Below are positions 17,493 through 27,011 of a stretch of 64,000 bases of DNA, in pieces. The stretch comes from Fulvimarina sp040239565 (GTDB lineage: Bacteria; Pseudomonadota; Alphaproteobacteria; Rhizobiales; Rhizobiaceae). A program made the translations under genes and the position numbers. The stretch lies in contig NZ_JBEHWS010000002.1 of NCBI RefSeq assembly GCF_040239565.1, positions 310,001 through 374,000 of the forward strand, written 5' to 3'. The notes under the pieces were generated by a model. The model was not told the origin of the DNA and ran no database searches. It was given only the letters and a program-made list of their open reading frames with translations. Numbering within the stretch: position 1 is the first letter of the stretch; every line of letters begins with the position of its first letter.

Positions 17493-17814
17493 AGTGGATC
17501 AGCTTATTATTATAAATACTATTTTACAACCAAAGGTAAATTCGGCATTCTTTGCCGTAAGCTCAAGCGCTTAGATGAATAATAGGTCGCAAAGCGTGCG
17601 GAACAAACTAAAAAAGGACTTCCTGCTCAATATTTGGTCAAACCGACCGAAATTTGGCTTCGGTAGCGATGGAAAGAGCCAGCAGCGCCCGCGCCGATGG
17701 ACGAAGCATCGTTTATTGTAGAGCGGCTATCCAAGATTCCCCAGACAAAATGAGAGATTGGCACGGGCCTTGCTGGCGTTTGGGCAAACGCATCAGCAGG
17801 GAGCGGGCCCACCC
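17493..17814. other. AT-rich intergenic region
   Basis: About 320 bases, clearly more AT-rich than the genes on either side, for example TTATTATTATAAATACTATTT-like sequence near 17505-17526 and a CGGCA/TGCCG hairpin near 17542-17556. It should hold the promoter of the leftward hemerythrin gene and of the rightward ABC operon. I see no gene, no FNR box (TTGAT-N4-ATCAA) and no RNA gene here. Confidence 0.5.
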
Positions 17815-18807
17815 GTGCCATCCGAAGCCGCCGATCTCGAACTTGCCGCCGTCACCAAGGCATATGGGGACACGCTAGCGGTCGATCATGTCTCGCTGAA
17901 GATCCCGGCGGGCACCTATTGCTGCCTTCTCGGGCCGTCAGGCTGCGGCAAGTCCTCGACCCTGCGTATGATCGCCGGCCACGAATTCATCTCCGATGGC
18001 GACGTGATGATCGGCAACAACATCGTCAACGATCTGCCGCCCGCGAAGCGCGGCACGGCCATGATGTTTCAGAGCTATGCTCTGTTTCCCCATTTGAGCG
18101 TCCGCGAGAACGTCGCCTTCTCGATGAAGATGGCGGGGGTGGACAAGGCCGAGCGCTTGAAGCGCGCCGACGACATGCTGAGTATGGTGGATATGGGCCG
18201 CTATGCCGACCGTCTTCCGGCGCAGCTTTCTGGCGGTCAGCAACAGCGCGTTGCGCTTGCCCGCGCCCTCGTCACCAATCCGACGGTCCTTCTCCTAGAC
18301 GAGCCGCTTTCCGCGCTCGATCCGTTCCTGCGCATCCGCATGCGCGCCGAGTTGAAGCGCTATCAGCGGGAATTCGGCATCTCTTTCGTGCACGTCACCC
18401 ACAGCCAGGAAGAGGCGATGGCGCTCGCCGACATGGTGGTCGTCATGAACGATGGCCGCATCGAGCAGGTCGGCTCGCCGCGAGAGGTCTTCAATCGCCC
18501 GCGCACGAAGTTCGTAGCCCGGTTCATGGGCGGCCATAACGTCGTGTCGGAGGGTTCGACCTCCTACGCAGTGCGGGCCGACAAGATCCGTGTCCTCGTT
18601 TCCGGGGCGCCCGCCGAGGGCCGGACCGCGACGGTGAAGGATATCGAATATCAAGGCATGACCGTCCACGTGACACTCACCGACGCGAATGGCGTCGACC
18701 TTCTCGTCACGCTGCCCGAGCACGAATACGACCGCAACCCGGTCTCCGAGGACGATACCGTCACCGTTGAATGGAATGCCGACGATCGCCACGAACTCGC
18801 GGCCTGA
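17815..18807 (+). CDS. Spermidine/putrescine-type ABC transporter, ATP-binding protein (PotA-like)
   Basis: The protein has about 330 residues. Walker A is GPSGCGKSST, the Q-loop region is MMFQSYALFPHLSV, the signature is LSGGQQQRVALARAL, Walker B is VLLLDEPLSALD and the switch His is in HVTHSQEEAMALADMV. After residue 230 comes a TOBE-type domain (YAVRADKIRVLVSG), typical of PotA/MalK-like subunits. The GTG at 17815 follows GGGAG and gives the N-terminus closest to the family; a TTG at 17758 would add 19 residues of odd sequence. It energises the importer formed with the next three genes. Confidence 0.9.
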   Translation: MPSEAADLELAAVTKAYGDTLAVDHVSLKIPAGTYCCLLGPSGCGKSSTLRMIAGHEFISDGDVMIGNNIVNDLPPAKRGTAMMFQSYALFPHLSVRENVAFSMKMAGVDKAERLKRADDMLSMVDMGRYADRLPAQLSGGQQQRVALARALVTNPTVLLLDEPLSALDPFLRIRMRAELKRYQREFGISFVHVTHSQEEAMALADMVVVMNDGRIEQVGSPREVFNRPRTKFVARFMGGHNVVSEGSTSYAVRADKIRVLVSGAPAEGRTATVKDIEYQGMTVHVTLTDANGVDLLVTLPEHEYDRNPVSEDDTVTVEWNADDRHELAA

Positions 18808-18911
18808 CAGGCCGCGCAGAGCTCCTCCCAAGGCGTCCGGATCTTCGCGGGTTCGGGCGTCCCGGGAGCTTCATCGCAACCCCTTGAACGCAGAAAGCTT
18901 GGAGAAACCCC

Positions 18912-20192
18912 ATGACTGACAAGAAACTGCCGCTGACACGCCGCTCGCTCCTCAAGGGCGCCTCGGCCATCGCTGGCGTTGCCGCTACGACCAAGCTTTC
19001 GGGCTTCCCGACCCCTGCCATCGCGCAGGAGAAAGTCACGCTTCGCTATCTGTCCACGGCGGTGAACCAGTCTCCGGGCATCGCACAGAAGGCCGGCGAG
19101 GACCTCGGCATCAACATCGAATACATCGCGGTCACGACCGACGACGTCGCCAAGCGCGTCATTACCCAGCCGAATTCGTTCGATCTCGTCGATACCGAAT
19201 ATTTCTCGCTGCCGAAGCTCCTGCCCTCGGGCAACATCATGGGCCTCGACGCCAACAAGATCAAACTCGCAGATCAGATCGCCTCGGTCATCCGCGAGGG
19301 CTCGATCGACGGGAAAGAGGTCGGTCTCGACGGCACGGCGCCGTCGGAAGTGCTGTATCTGCCGTCCGAGCAGGCGACCGAGTTCGCCAGCGAGGCAACC
19401 GACTTCCTCACACTCATCCCGACAACCTACAACGCCGATACGCTAGGCATCCGCCCGGACCTCATCGACGGCGAGGTCAATAGCTGGGCTTCGCTCCTCG
19501 ATCCGAAGTTCGCCGGTAAGGCCGCGATCCTCAATATCCCGTCGATCGGCATCATGGATGCTGCAATGGCGATCGAAGCGCGCGGCGACATGACCTATGG
19601 CGACAAGGGCAACATGACCCGCGAGGAGATCGACAAGACGATCGCCGCGCTGATCGAGGCCAAACGCGCCGGCCAGTTCCGCGCCTTCTGGACCGACTTC
19701 AACGAGTCCGTGAACCTCATGGCCTCCGGCGAGGTCGTCATCCAGTCCATGTGGTCGCCGGCGATCACCGCTGTCCGCACCCAAGGCATCGAGTGCAAGT
19801 ATCAACCGCTCAAGGAAGGCTACCGCGCCTGGGCTTCGGGCTTCGGTCTGCCGGTCGCGATCGCCGACCGCGAGAAGGACGCGGCCTACGAGTTCATCAA
19901 CTGGTTCCTGTCCGGCTGGGCCGGCGCGCATCTCGCCAAGCAGGGCTATTACACGGCGGTCCTGTCGACCACCCAGGAAGCCATGGAGCCCTACGAATGG
20001 GCCTACTGGTTCGAGGGCAAGCCGGCCGAACAGGACATCATGAGCCCGGACGGCAAGCTTTTGGAAAAGGCCGGCGCCGTGCGCGACGGCGGCTCCTACG
20101 CCGAGCGCATGGGCAAGGTCGCATGCTGGAACGCAGTCATGGATGAGAACATCTACATGATCCGCAAGTGGAACGAGTTCATCGCGGCCTGA
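18912..20192 (+). CDS. ABC transporter periplasmic binding protein, Tat-exported (PotD-like)
   Basis: The protein has 426 residues. A twin-arginine signal is plain: TRRSLLKGASAIAGVAATTKL, ending near PAIAQ. The mature part is a type II periplasmic binding protein (RYLSTAVNQSPGIAQK, DLVDTEYFSLPKLLP, NSWASLLDPKFAGKAAILN, MASGEVVIQSMWSP), close to spermidine/putrescine-type proteins. Tat export is common for this group in Hyphomicrobiales. GGAG lies before the ATG. The true ligand is unknown; the racemase at the operon end argues that it may be an amino acid derivative rather than a polyamine. Confidence 0.92.
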   Translation: MTDKKLPLTRRSLLKGASAIAGVAATTKLSGFPTPAIAQEKVTLRYLSTAVNQSPGIAQKAGEDLGINIEYIAVTTDDVAKRVITQPNSFDLVDTEYFSLPKLLPSGNIMGLDANKIKLADQIASVIREGSIDGKEVGLDGTAPSEVLYLPSEQATEFASEATDFLTLIPTTYNADTLGIRPDLIDGEVNSWASLLDPKFAGKAAILNIPSIGIMDAAMAIEARGDMTYGDKGNMTREEIDKTIAALIEAKRAGQFRAFWTDFNESVNLMASGEVVIQSMWSPAITAVRTQGIECKYQPLKEGYRAWASGFGLPVAIADREKDAAYEFINWFLSGWAGAHLAKQGYYTAVLSTTQEAMEPYEWAYWFEGKPAEQDIMSPDGKLLEKAGAVRDGGSYAERMGKVACWNAVMDENIYMIRKWNEFIAA

Positions 20193-20196
20193 TCCA

Positions 20197-21171
20197 GTGA
20201 CCACGACGAACCATATGACAGCAGAGGAGGCTTCGGGTTCGCCCGAAGCCTCCTCCGAAACCTCCGGCGCGCAGACGACGCGGAAGGTGCCGACCAGCTG
20301 GACGCCTGCCTGGGTGGCCTATCTCCAGGCCGCGCCCATGGCGCTCGTCTTCCTGCTGTTCTTCATCCTGCCGCTTCTTGCGACGCTAACCGTCTCGTTC
20401 TGGAACTACACCGAATATTCGATCGAGCCGGCCTTCGTCGCGACGAACTATTCGGATGTCTTCTATGGCTGCTTTTCAGGCGGCTCGGCGCTCTGCACCA
20501 CCTTCGCAACCTATCTGTCGACCTTGAAATTCGTCGCGATTGTGTGGGTGATGACCCTCACGATCGGCTTCACGGTCGCCTACTTCCTTTGTTTTCACGT
20601 GAAGACCCTGCCGATGCAGATCGCGCTCTTCATGGTCTGCACGATCCCGTTCTGGACCTCGAACGTCATCCGCATGATTTCGTGGATTCCGCTTCTCGGT
20701 CGCAACGGCCTCGTCAACGACACGCTGCAATCCCTCGGGATCATCGATGCGCCGCTCGAATGGCTGCTCTATTCCGATTTCGCGGTCGCGCTGGCGCTCA
20801 TCCACCTCTATACGCTCTTCATGGTGGTCCCGATCTTCAATTCGATGATGCGGATCGACAAGGCGCTGATCGAGGCTGCCTACGATGCAGGGGCATCGAG
20901 CTGGCAGACCCTCACGAACATCATCATTCCGCTGGTCAAGCCCGGCATTCTCATCGGCTCGATCTTCGTCGTCACCATCGTCACCGGCGACTATCTGACG
21001 ATCGGCATCATGGGCGGCCAGCAGATCGCCTCCGTGGGTAAGGTTATCCAGACCCAGATAAACTTCCTCCAGTTCCCGATCGCCGCCGCCAATGCGATCG
21101 TGCTCCTGGCGGTCGTCCTTCTCACGATTTGGGGCATGCTGCGCCTCGTCGACATTCGCAAGGAGCTTTGA
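20197..21171 (+). CDS. ABC transporter permease (PotB-like)
   Basis: The protein has 324 residues with about six membrane segments. The cytosolic N-terminus is rich in Ser, Glu and Thr. The EAA loop reads EAAYDAGASSWQTLTNIIIPLVKPGI, which docks the ATPase. The start is either GTG 20197 or ATG 20215; neither has a strong Shine-Dalgarno. It follows the binding-protein gene by four bases and precedes the second permease by four bases, so the four genes form one operon. Confidence 0.9.
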   Translation: MTTTNHMTAEEASGSPEASSETSGAQTTRKVPTSWTPAWVAYLQAAPMALVFLLFFILPLLATLTVSFWNYTEYSIEPAFVATNYSDVFYGCFSGGSALCTTFATYLSTLKFVAIVWVMTLTIGFTVAYFLCFHVKTLPMQIALFMVCTIPFWTSNVIRMISWIPLLGRNGLVNDTLQSLGIIDAPLEWLLYSDFAVALALIHLYTLFMVVPIFNSMMRIDKALIEAAYDAGASSWQTLTNIIIPLVKPGILIGSIFVVTIVTGDYLTIGIMGGQQIASVGKVIQTQINFLQFPIAAANAIVLLAVVLLTIWGMLRLVDIRKEL

Positions 21172-21175
21172 GGCC

Positions 21176-22078
21176 ATGGCCGTCAAAACCGTTCCGCGCG
21201 AGGAGAAGCGCCCACGCAGCTTCTATCTGCTGGCGCTGTTCTTCGCGCTCTTCGTGGTCTTTCTCTACGGGCCCGTTATCACCATCCTGACGCTCTCGTT
21301 CCAAGGGCCGTCGGGCGGGCTGACCTTCCCGATGAACGGTTTTTCCTTCTACTGGTTCGAGAGGCTCTGGGGCGGAGGCGGAACGGTGGACATCGGCTCG
21401 GCCTTCCGCCGGTCGATGGTGCTGGGGCTGACAGTGATGGTGCTGACGGTCGTGATCTCGGTGCTGGCGGGACTTGCCTTCCGCAAGAAGTTCCGCGGTT
21501 CGACCGCGCTTTTCTACATCGCGATCGCCAGCCTGATCGTCCCTTCGATCGTCGTTTCGCTCGGCATCGCGCTGGAATTCCGCATCATCGACGACATCCT
21601 CAGGCCCTATCTCGCCGCGATCGGCCTTGTCTCGCCACGCGGCAATTCGCTGGGGCTCTTCACCTCCGGCCTCGGGGCGCATCTTTCATGGACGCTGCCC
21701 TTCGGACTTCTCATCATGTTCGCGGTCTTCAACCGGTTGGACAAGAGCTACGAGGAAGCGGCCCGTGACCTCGGCGCAACCAACTGGCAGAGCTTTCGCT
21801 ACGTGATTCTGCCGATGATCGCGCCTTTTCTGATCGGCATCGCGCTCTTCGGCTTCACGCTGTCATGGGACGAGATCGCCCGTTCCAGCCAGACCATGGC
21901 CTCGACGAACACCCTGCCGCTCGAACTTGCCGCGCTGACGACCACCGTTACGACGCCCGAAATCTACGCGCTCGGCACGTCGGTCACCGCGGTTTCGTTC
22001 ACGGTCATCTTCGGGACACTTGCCGCCTTCATTCTTTTGCAGAAGCGTCGTCAAAGGCGCGGAATGAAGGACAGCTAA
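21176..22078 (+). CDS. ABC transporter permease (PotC-like)
   Basis: The protein has 300 residues from ATG 21176, with AAGGAG upstream. About six membrane segments. The EAA loop is EEAARDLGATNWQSFRYVILPMIAPFL. PotC-type features include the N-terminal FYLLALFFALFVVFLYGPVI and the segment FGFTLSWDEIARSSQTM. It pairs with the preceding permease to form the channel of the importer. The racemase gene begins nine bases after its stop. Confidence 0.91.
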   Translation: MAVKTVPREEKRPRSFYLLALFFALFVVFLYGPVITILTLSFQGPSGGLTFPMNGFSFYWFERLWGGGGTVDIGSAFRRSMVLGLTVMVLTVVISVLAGLAFRKKFRGSTALFYIAIASLIVPSIVVSLGIALEFRIIDDILRPYLAAIGLVSPRGNSLGLFTSGLGAHLSWTLPFGLLIMFAVFNRLDKSYEEAARDLGATNWQSFRYVILPMIAPFLIGIALFGFTLSWDEIARSSQTMASTNTLPLELAALTTTVTTPEIYALGTSVTAVSFTVIFGTLAAFILLQKRRQRRGMKDS

Positions 22079-22087
22079 GGCAGGTCA

Positions 22088-22798
22088 ATGCGGCTCTCGA
22101 TCGTCAATCCGAATTCCACCCGTTCGATGACTGAAACCATCGCAGGGGCGGCAAGGCGCGCGGCCGCGCGGGGAACCGAAATCCTCGCCTATCAGAACGA
22201 TGCCGGGCCAGTCTCGATCGAGGGGCATGTGGACGGCGCCCTCGCCGTGCCAGGCCTCCTGCGAGCGCTTCAGATCGCCGAAGCAGACGGCGCGGAAGGC
22301 CACATCATCGCCTGTTTCGACGACACCGGCCTTGATGCCGCCCGCTCGGTGCTGACGGGCCCCGTCATCGGCATCGGCGAAGCGGGAGCCCGCATGGCGA
22401 GCCTCGTCGCCCGGCGCTTTTCCGTCGTGACGACGCTGTCAGTCTCCGTACCGATCCTCGAAGACAATCTTCTGAAGGCCGGCCTCGCCACCTCCTGTGC
22501 CAGCGTCCTCGCCAGCGAAGTTCCGGTTCTAGCTCTCGAGGAAGACCCCGAAGCCGCAAACCGCAAGATCGCGGAAACGGTGGAAAAAGCGATCGAGCGC
22601 GACGGTGCCGAAGCCATTGTCCTCGGCTGCGCCGGCATGGCCGATTTCGCCGCGAAACTCTCCGAGCGATACGGCGTCCCCGTCGTCGACGGCGTCGTCT
22701 CCGCGGTCAAGCTGATCGAGGGCGCGGTCGCCATAGGCCTCACCACCTCAAAACGCGGCGGTTACGTCCTACCCCGCGCCAAGGAATGCGGCTTCTAG
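22088..22798 (+). CDS. Asp/Glu/hydantoin racemase family protein
   Basis: The protein has 236 residues. The two catalytic cysteines of the cofactor-independent racemase superfamily are visible in IIACFDDTGLD (about residue 75) and IVLGCAGMADF (about residue 181). The N-terminus MRLSIVNPNSTRSMTETI is typical of hydantoin racemases and related allantoin racemases. It probably inverts a carbon next to a carboxyl or hydantoin ring. As the last gene of the ABC importer operon it suggests that the imported compound is racemised on entry. AAGGCAGG precedes the ATG. Confidence 0.9.
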   Translation: MRLSIVNPNSTRSMTETIAGAARRAAARGTEILAYQNDAGPVSIEGHVDGALAVPGLLRALQIAEADGAEGHIIACFDDTGLDAARSVLTGPVIGIGEAGARMASLVARRFSVVTTLSVSVPILEDNLLKAGLATSCASVLASEVPVLALEEDPEAANRKIAETVEKAIERDGAEAIVLGCAGMADFAAKLSERYGVPVVDGVVSAVKLIEGAVAIGLTTSKRGGYVLPRAKECGF

Positions 22799-22924
22799 GA
22801 GGGTGAATCATAAGCGCCCGAACTGATCCGCCTATCTTCGTTAAATCGCCGGACGCTTGAGGTTCCAGGCAGTTTCAAAGTGTTGGCCTCAACCGCCACG
22901 TCCCAATGTCTTTCCGTTGATCTC

Positions 22925-23553
22925 AAAGAGAACCACGGCGGGCGAAGCTCGCGCTGGGAGGCGGTTGTGTCGTTGCGGCGAAGATCGGCTGCCCAGCGAT
23001 GTGGCCGAATGGATGAAGGCCCTCGAACGCGAGAACCGAGAGTTTCGCCAGCCGACCGAGATTCTGCGCAAGGCGTCGGCGTCTCACCCGCCACTCGAAC
23101 CAGCGGCGTGACGGGTTCGACTTTACCCAGGTAGAGCTCGACCGCTTGTTCAGGAAATGATCGCCTTCATCGACAAGCACCGCGAGGAGTATGAGGTCGA
23201 GCCGATATGCCGTTCGCCATTCTCGCTCGGACCAATGGCGCGACAAGGCTCACTCTGCCCATCGCCCTATCCACCGCCCACGAGCATATCGCGCAGCGGC
23301 GCGATCCGTCGCGGATATCCTCCTCTGCGCATCGCGATGTAGCCCTGAAGCCGGAAGGGCTGGGTGTGGTCGCCGAGAACTATGGCGTCTATGGCATGCG
23401 CAAGATCTGGCGTCATATGAACCGCGAAGGATTCGATGTTGCCCGCTGTACGGTGAGGCGTTCGATGCGCGAACGCGGCCTGCAAGGAGTGATCTGTTGG
23501 CAAGCCGGTGAAGACGACAATCAGCGACAAGGTGGCGCCCTGTCCGCTCGATG
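22925..23553 (+). mobile_element. Degenerate IS3 family element (orfA end plus orfB start)
   Basis: Broken reading frames show both IS3 products. OrfA remnants read SSRWEAVVS, then in another frame DVAEWMKALERENREFRQPT and ILRKASAS, then VELDRLFRK and a stop. OrfB begins MIAFIDKHREEYEVEPICR, shifts frame, and continues YGVYGMRKIWRHMNREGF, DVARCTVRRSMRERGLQGVI, then in a third frame KTTISDKVAPCPLD before it is cut off. At least three frameshifts and the loss of the DDE core make it inactive. No terminal repeats are evident. It marks the left edge of the apiose block. Confidence 0.8.
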
Positions 23554-23713
23554 ATGAACATATGTTGGATTTTTTCGGCCACAGTGTTTCTCTTACGTTC
23601 TCAAAACCAATGTGCCGGATAAGAGCGATTCGCGCAGCGCCGGGAAACATGCGACGGTCGGTTTCGTTCTTTCTTTGCGCTTTAAAAACAGGCGCGCGGA
23701 AAGCGAGGCGAAT

Positions 23714-23896
23714 GTGAAGCCGGAAGAGCGCTACCCACGAAGGCGGAAATCCAAGGCTGAACGCCTCTACCTGATCGCGGCTATCGCGGCCGCGGTGGTA
23801 GCCATTGTGTTTATCGCGATCGAATCGCGAGAGATTGAGCCACCTGGGCCACCACAGATCGGGACCGACGCGACAAAAGTCCCTTCGCCGGAATGA
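23714..23896 (+). CDS. Small single-pass membrane protein, hypothetical
   Basis: From GTG 23714 the frame gives 60 residues: a basic lead (YPRRRKSKAERL), one membrane helix (about 20-40, LIAAIAAAVVAIVFIAIE) and a short proline-rich tail. A GCGAGGCG stretch lies just upstream. A longer reading from 23612 would cross relic IS sequence, so the short start is preferred. No family is recognised. It could be an accidental frame, though the helix with a positive lead is typical of real small membrane proteins. Confidence 0.4.
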   Translation: MKPEERYPRRRKSKAERLYLIAAIAAAVVAIVFIAIESREIEPPGPPQIGTDATKVPSPE

Positions 23897-24337
23897 TTCA
23901 GCGAACTCCCTTAAGTCTCATGCTTGTAAAATTGAGCCTATCAGCGAATAAAACGCCAAAACCGTTTGTAGGTAAGAACGTTCAACGTCGCAGATATCGC
24001 TACAAATGTCTTAAAAATCGAAGGTTTAAACTGATAAATGGTGGTGAGAAAGGGGTTCCGCCGAATTTTCACTTTAGCCGTTAATTAGGCTGGCTTTATC
24101 GCTCGCCTTTAACGAGTGCCTCGTGTGCCACCGTGGCGTGCTCCGAAGCAAGTTGTAAATCGTCACCGGCAATCTTGATTGCCAAGGAAATCATACGCCT
24201 CGAAAGCTCAATTACCTAACCGGATTATAAACAGTCCTGCAGCCAGAAATAGTCGTCTCCGAACGGCATAAACCCCATTTGGGAATGAGTGTCGTAAAAC
24301 ACCGTTCTGCTATCTCGCTCGTAATACTTCGAACAAT
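23897..24337. other. AT-rich intergenic region
   Basis: About 440 bases with lower GC than the surroundings. No gene, RNA or clear terminator can be recognised for the leftward oiaK operon that ends here. Short frames in it (for example 23893-24084) lack a Shine-Dalgarno and plausible composition. The base composition suggests a foreign or decayed segment next to the IS3 relic. Confidence 0.45.
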
Positions 24338-25723
24338 CTACGACGTTCCATCGCGTATTTTCGTGAGGTAATCGGCAGCGCCCATCTGGCCACCTTTCAG
24401 CGCGATTTCGAAATCACCCGAGGCGCTATGAGAACCATATGCTTTACAAAGGGGAGCCCCCGGAGCGGCGGGTGCGAGGGCCGATAGCGCTTCGATCCCG
24501 AGTTCCTTCGCCGCAAAACTCGAAGTGTCGCCACCACAGATGACGGCCCGGCCAATCCCAGCCTCATCCAAAAGCCGCTTCAGCACCTGTCCGAGCCCCT
24601 TCGACAGGCGCCGTTGCGCGGCGCCCTTCGCCTTTGGCGATCCTTCGACCATCGCCTCCAGTCGCGCGACAGCCGGATCGTCCGGACCTCGGGCCGAGGC
24701 GATCAACGGGCTCTTGCCCTTTGCGAGAACGGCGAGACCCAGCTGGGCCAAGCGTTCGACTTCAGCCTGCCACGTCGTATCGGTTTCAAGCGCACCGAGA
24801 TCGGCCGCAATGAGTTCGAAGCCGTTCGTCGCGGCATGTTCGATCTGACCAGCCGTGGTCGGCGACACAGAGCCTGAAACGACCGCGATCCTGTCCACGG
24901 GTGCGATCGTCGGACGGGGCGGATCGGCCGCGAGAATGCCTGCGCGACGCCAGTGAGCGATCAGCGCATATTCGAGCCCCTGGCTCCCCGCAGCGAAGAT
25001 CGGTCCCGTTTCGCGCTCCTGCCAGATCAGTGCGCCGACGCCTGCGAGGGTCTCCTCGTCGAGAACGTCGAAGGAGACGATCTCGCAGCCCCGATTCAGT
25101 TCGGCTTCGAGCGCGTTCCGGCCCTCGCCCGTTTTGAGCGCCGCGAGATCGACGAGACCGATTTCCCGATCCGTTTGCCGGGACAAATGCCGTGCAAGAT
25201 CGGCCTCGTCCATCGGCGTTGCCGGATGCCGGCTCATGGAGGGATGCCGGTCGAGCCGATAGTTTTGCCCGGCGTGGGCCGCGAAGAGGTGCCCGAACGC
25301 CTGGTAGCGTCGGATCGCGGGCGCGCCGGTCACCAACGGCACGAAACGAGGCGAAAAGACGCTCGCGCCGAGGTCTATCGCACGGCCGATGGAGCCAATC
25401 TCGGGCGAGGAGTCGAAGGTCGAACAGATCTTGTAATGGTTGATCGGGGCGTTCAGGCTTTTCAGCGCAGCGAACGCGCCGGGAAGCGTCTCGTCCATCC
25501 ATTGCGGTGTCTCGGCACGTGCCGTGCTCGCGATGCCGATCACCCGGTGGTCCGCAAACCGGGCGAGCTGCGTTTCGCCCGGCGCCTCCAGAAACATCAC
25601 CGTCGGCAGGCCGGCAAAGGTCATAACTTCCATGACGGCCGACGAGCCGGTGAAGTCGTCGCCATAGAAGGCGACGAGTGGACCGTCGGGAAGTCCGCCG
25701 TCGAGACGCGGTCCGGAACTCAC
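24338..25723 (-). CDS. oiaK: 3-oxo-isoapionate kinase (four-carbon acid sugar kinase family)
   Basis: The protein has 461 residues and belongs to the DUF1537 kinase family. The N-terminal domain begins VAFYGDDFTGSSAVMEVM, with the family GDDxTGS motif, and includes HYKICSTFDSSPEIGSIG. The C-terminal nucleotide-binding domain has AVVSGSVSPTTAGQIEHA, the glycine-rich VICGGDTSSFAAKELGI and KAYGSHSASGDFEIALKGGQ, the typical end. OiaK phosphorylates 3-oxo-isoapionate with ATP. Start GTG 25723 overlaps the oiaX stop by four bases. The specific call depends on the gene order apnO-oiaX-oiaK, which is the known apionate operon; DUF1537 kinases as a family act on several four-carbon acids. Confidence 0.85.
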   Translation of the reverse strand: MSSGPRLDGGLPDGPLVAFYGDDFTGSSAVMEVMTFAGLPTVMFLEAPGETQLARFADHRVIGIASTARAETPQWMDETLPGAFAALKSLNAPINHYKICSTFDSSPEIGSIGRAIDLGASVFSPRFVPLVTGAPAIRRYQAFGHLFAAHAGQNYRLDRHPSMSRHPATPMDEADLARHLSRQTDREIGLVDLAALKTGEGRNALEAELNRGCEIVSFDVLDEETLAGVGALIWQERETGPIFAAGSQGLEYALIAHWRRAGILAADPPRPTIAPVDRIAVVSGSVSPTTAGQIEHAATNGFELIAADLGALETDTTWQAEVERLAQLGLAVLAKGKSPLIASARGPDDPAVARLEAMVEGSPKAKGAAQRRLSKGLGQVLKRLLDEAGIGRAVICGGDTSSFAAKELGIEALSALAPAAPGAPLCKAYGSHSASGDFEIALKGGQMGAADYLTKIRDGTS

Positions 25724-26997
25724 GCGCCGATCTCCATCGCCTGGCGGAGTTCGGCATCGCCCTTCGCCGCATCTTCGAGAGGAACGCCCTCGGACGCCGC
25801 CTCCCAGGCGCGCCGCAGCGCGCCGACGCCGGCTGCCGGTCCGGCGGGATGGGCGAGGATGCCGCCGCCGGCGGTATGGATGAGATCCGCTCTTCCGAGG
25901 AACGCGAAGGTGCCATGCGCCTGACGCACTGTCTGTCCGGAGGAGAAGACCGGCATCACCGTCATCGGATCGTCGGGGAACAGAGGGTCGAAGCAGGACC
26001 GGGCGGAGATCATCACCGACGGATCGGTCTCGGCAAACTTGTTGGCAAGGCCGTTGACATGACAGTGGTCGACGCCGGCAAGCCGCCAGATCGTGTTCCA
26101 GGCCGGGAAGGACCAGCCAAGCGAGGGATGGCGCGTCAGATAGCCCCAGCCGTTGCGGTGGGCATGGATCGGCAGCTGAGCATGCTTCCGCAGCGCCAGC
26201 ATGCCTGCCAGACCGACGGAGTTGAGGCTTGCCATCACGCATGTCCCCCCCGCAGCGAGGACGAGGTCGTGGCGCCTCCGCATCTCGTCGAGATCGCCGG
26301 TGAGATTGAAGGCGATCATCACCTTCTTGCCCGTCCGGTCCGCATGGCGATCAACGACCGCCATCACGGCTGCGACGCGCTCATCGAACGGGCAGTGCGG
26401 GCCGTCCGCCTGGAGCTCGTCGTCCTTGACGAAGTCGATGCCGGCTTCGCAAAGAGTCGCGATGAGGCCGGCGGTCTCGTCCGGCCCAAGCCCGACGGAC
26501 GGCTTCACGATGGTGCCGATGAGGGGGCCGGCTGAAACGCCCGAAAGCCGGCGGGTTCCGGTGACCGAAAAGGCCGGCCCGGGATAGGCGCGGGCGAAGG
26601 CGTCAGGCAGACGGATCGCCTCGATCCTGAGACCCGACACCTGCCGCAGTTCGAACAGATTGCCCGCGACGGTCGCCATCAGGTTCGGCAGGGAGGCCCC
26701 TAGGTTTTCCAGCGGCCAGGACAGCGTCACCGATGCCCGCCTTGCCCTACGAGAGGGGTCGACGGCGCTGGAGGACAGCGCCTGGGGAAGGTCTTCCGCA
26801 ACGATCTCGCAGCGCTCGACCCTGGCCGCAGACCGGGCCTTCAGCGCTTCGTCCTCGCCGGGCACGGACACGAAAGTCCCGCTGGACTGTTCGCCCGCCA
26901 TCACGGCGGCGACATCGGCAGGATCGGCCGTTGTCTCGAGAATATAGTCGGCCTCTATGCGCGCGCCATCGTTCATGATCTCGGGCCCATCCTTCAT
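25720..26997 (-). CDS. oiaX: RuBisCO-like protein, 3-oxo-isoapionate-4-phosphate transcarboxylase/hydrolase
   Basis: The 425-residue protein has the RuBisCO large-subunit fold. Catalytic regions are recognisable: GTIVKPSVGLG (K165, equivalent to K175), DFVKDDELQ (K191, D193, E194, the carbamylated lysine and metal ligands) and PIHAHRNGWG (about 276-285, the active-site His-Arg region). It is shorter and more divergent than CO2-fixing forms and has no small-subunit or Calvin-cycle neighbour, so it is a form IV-type protein. In the D-apionate pathway OiaX turns 3-oxo-isoapionate 4-phosphate into 3-phosphoglycerate and glycolate. A sister enzyme, OiaC, decarboxylates instead; sequence alone does not fully separate them. 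Confidence 0.82.
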   Translation of the reverse strand: MKDGPEIMNDGARIEADYILETTADPADVAAVMAGEQSSGTFVSVPGEDEALKARSAARVERCEIVAEDLPQALSSSAVDPSRRARRASVTLSWPLENLGASLPNLMATVAGNLFELRQVSGLRIEAIRLPDAFARAYPGPAFSVTGTRRLSGVSAGPLIGTIVKPSVGLGPDETAGLIATLCEAGIDFVKDDELQADGPHCPFDERVAAVMAVVDRHADRTGKKVMIAFNLTGDLDEMRRRHDLVLAAGGTCVMASLNSVGLAGMLALRKHAQLPIHAHRNGWGYLTRHPSLGWSFPAWNTIWRLAGVDHCHVNGLANKFAETDPSVMISARSCFDPLFPDDPMTVMPVFSSGQTVRQAHGTFAFLGRADLIHTAGGGILAHPAGPAAGVGALRRAWEAASEGVPLEDAAKGDAELRQAMEIGA

Positions 26998-27011
26998 CCG
27001 CCTCTACCGCC

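Noticed and set aside
23893..24084. A 63-codon frame in the AT-rich gap
   Set aside because: No ribosome site, odd composition and no recognisable motif.
25720..26997. Carbon-fixing RuBisCO
   Set aside because: No small subunit, phosphoribulokinase or cbb genes nearby; the protein sits between an apionate oxidoisomerase and a sugar-acid kinase.
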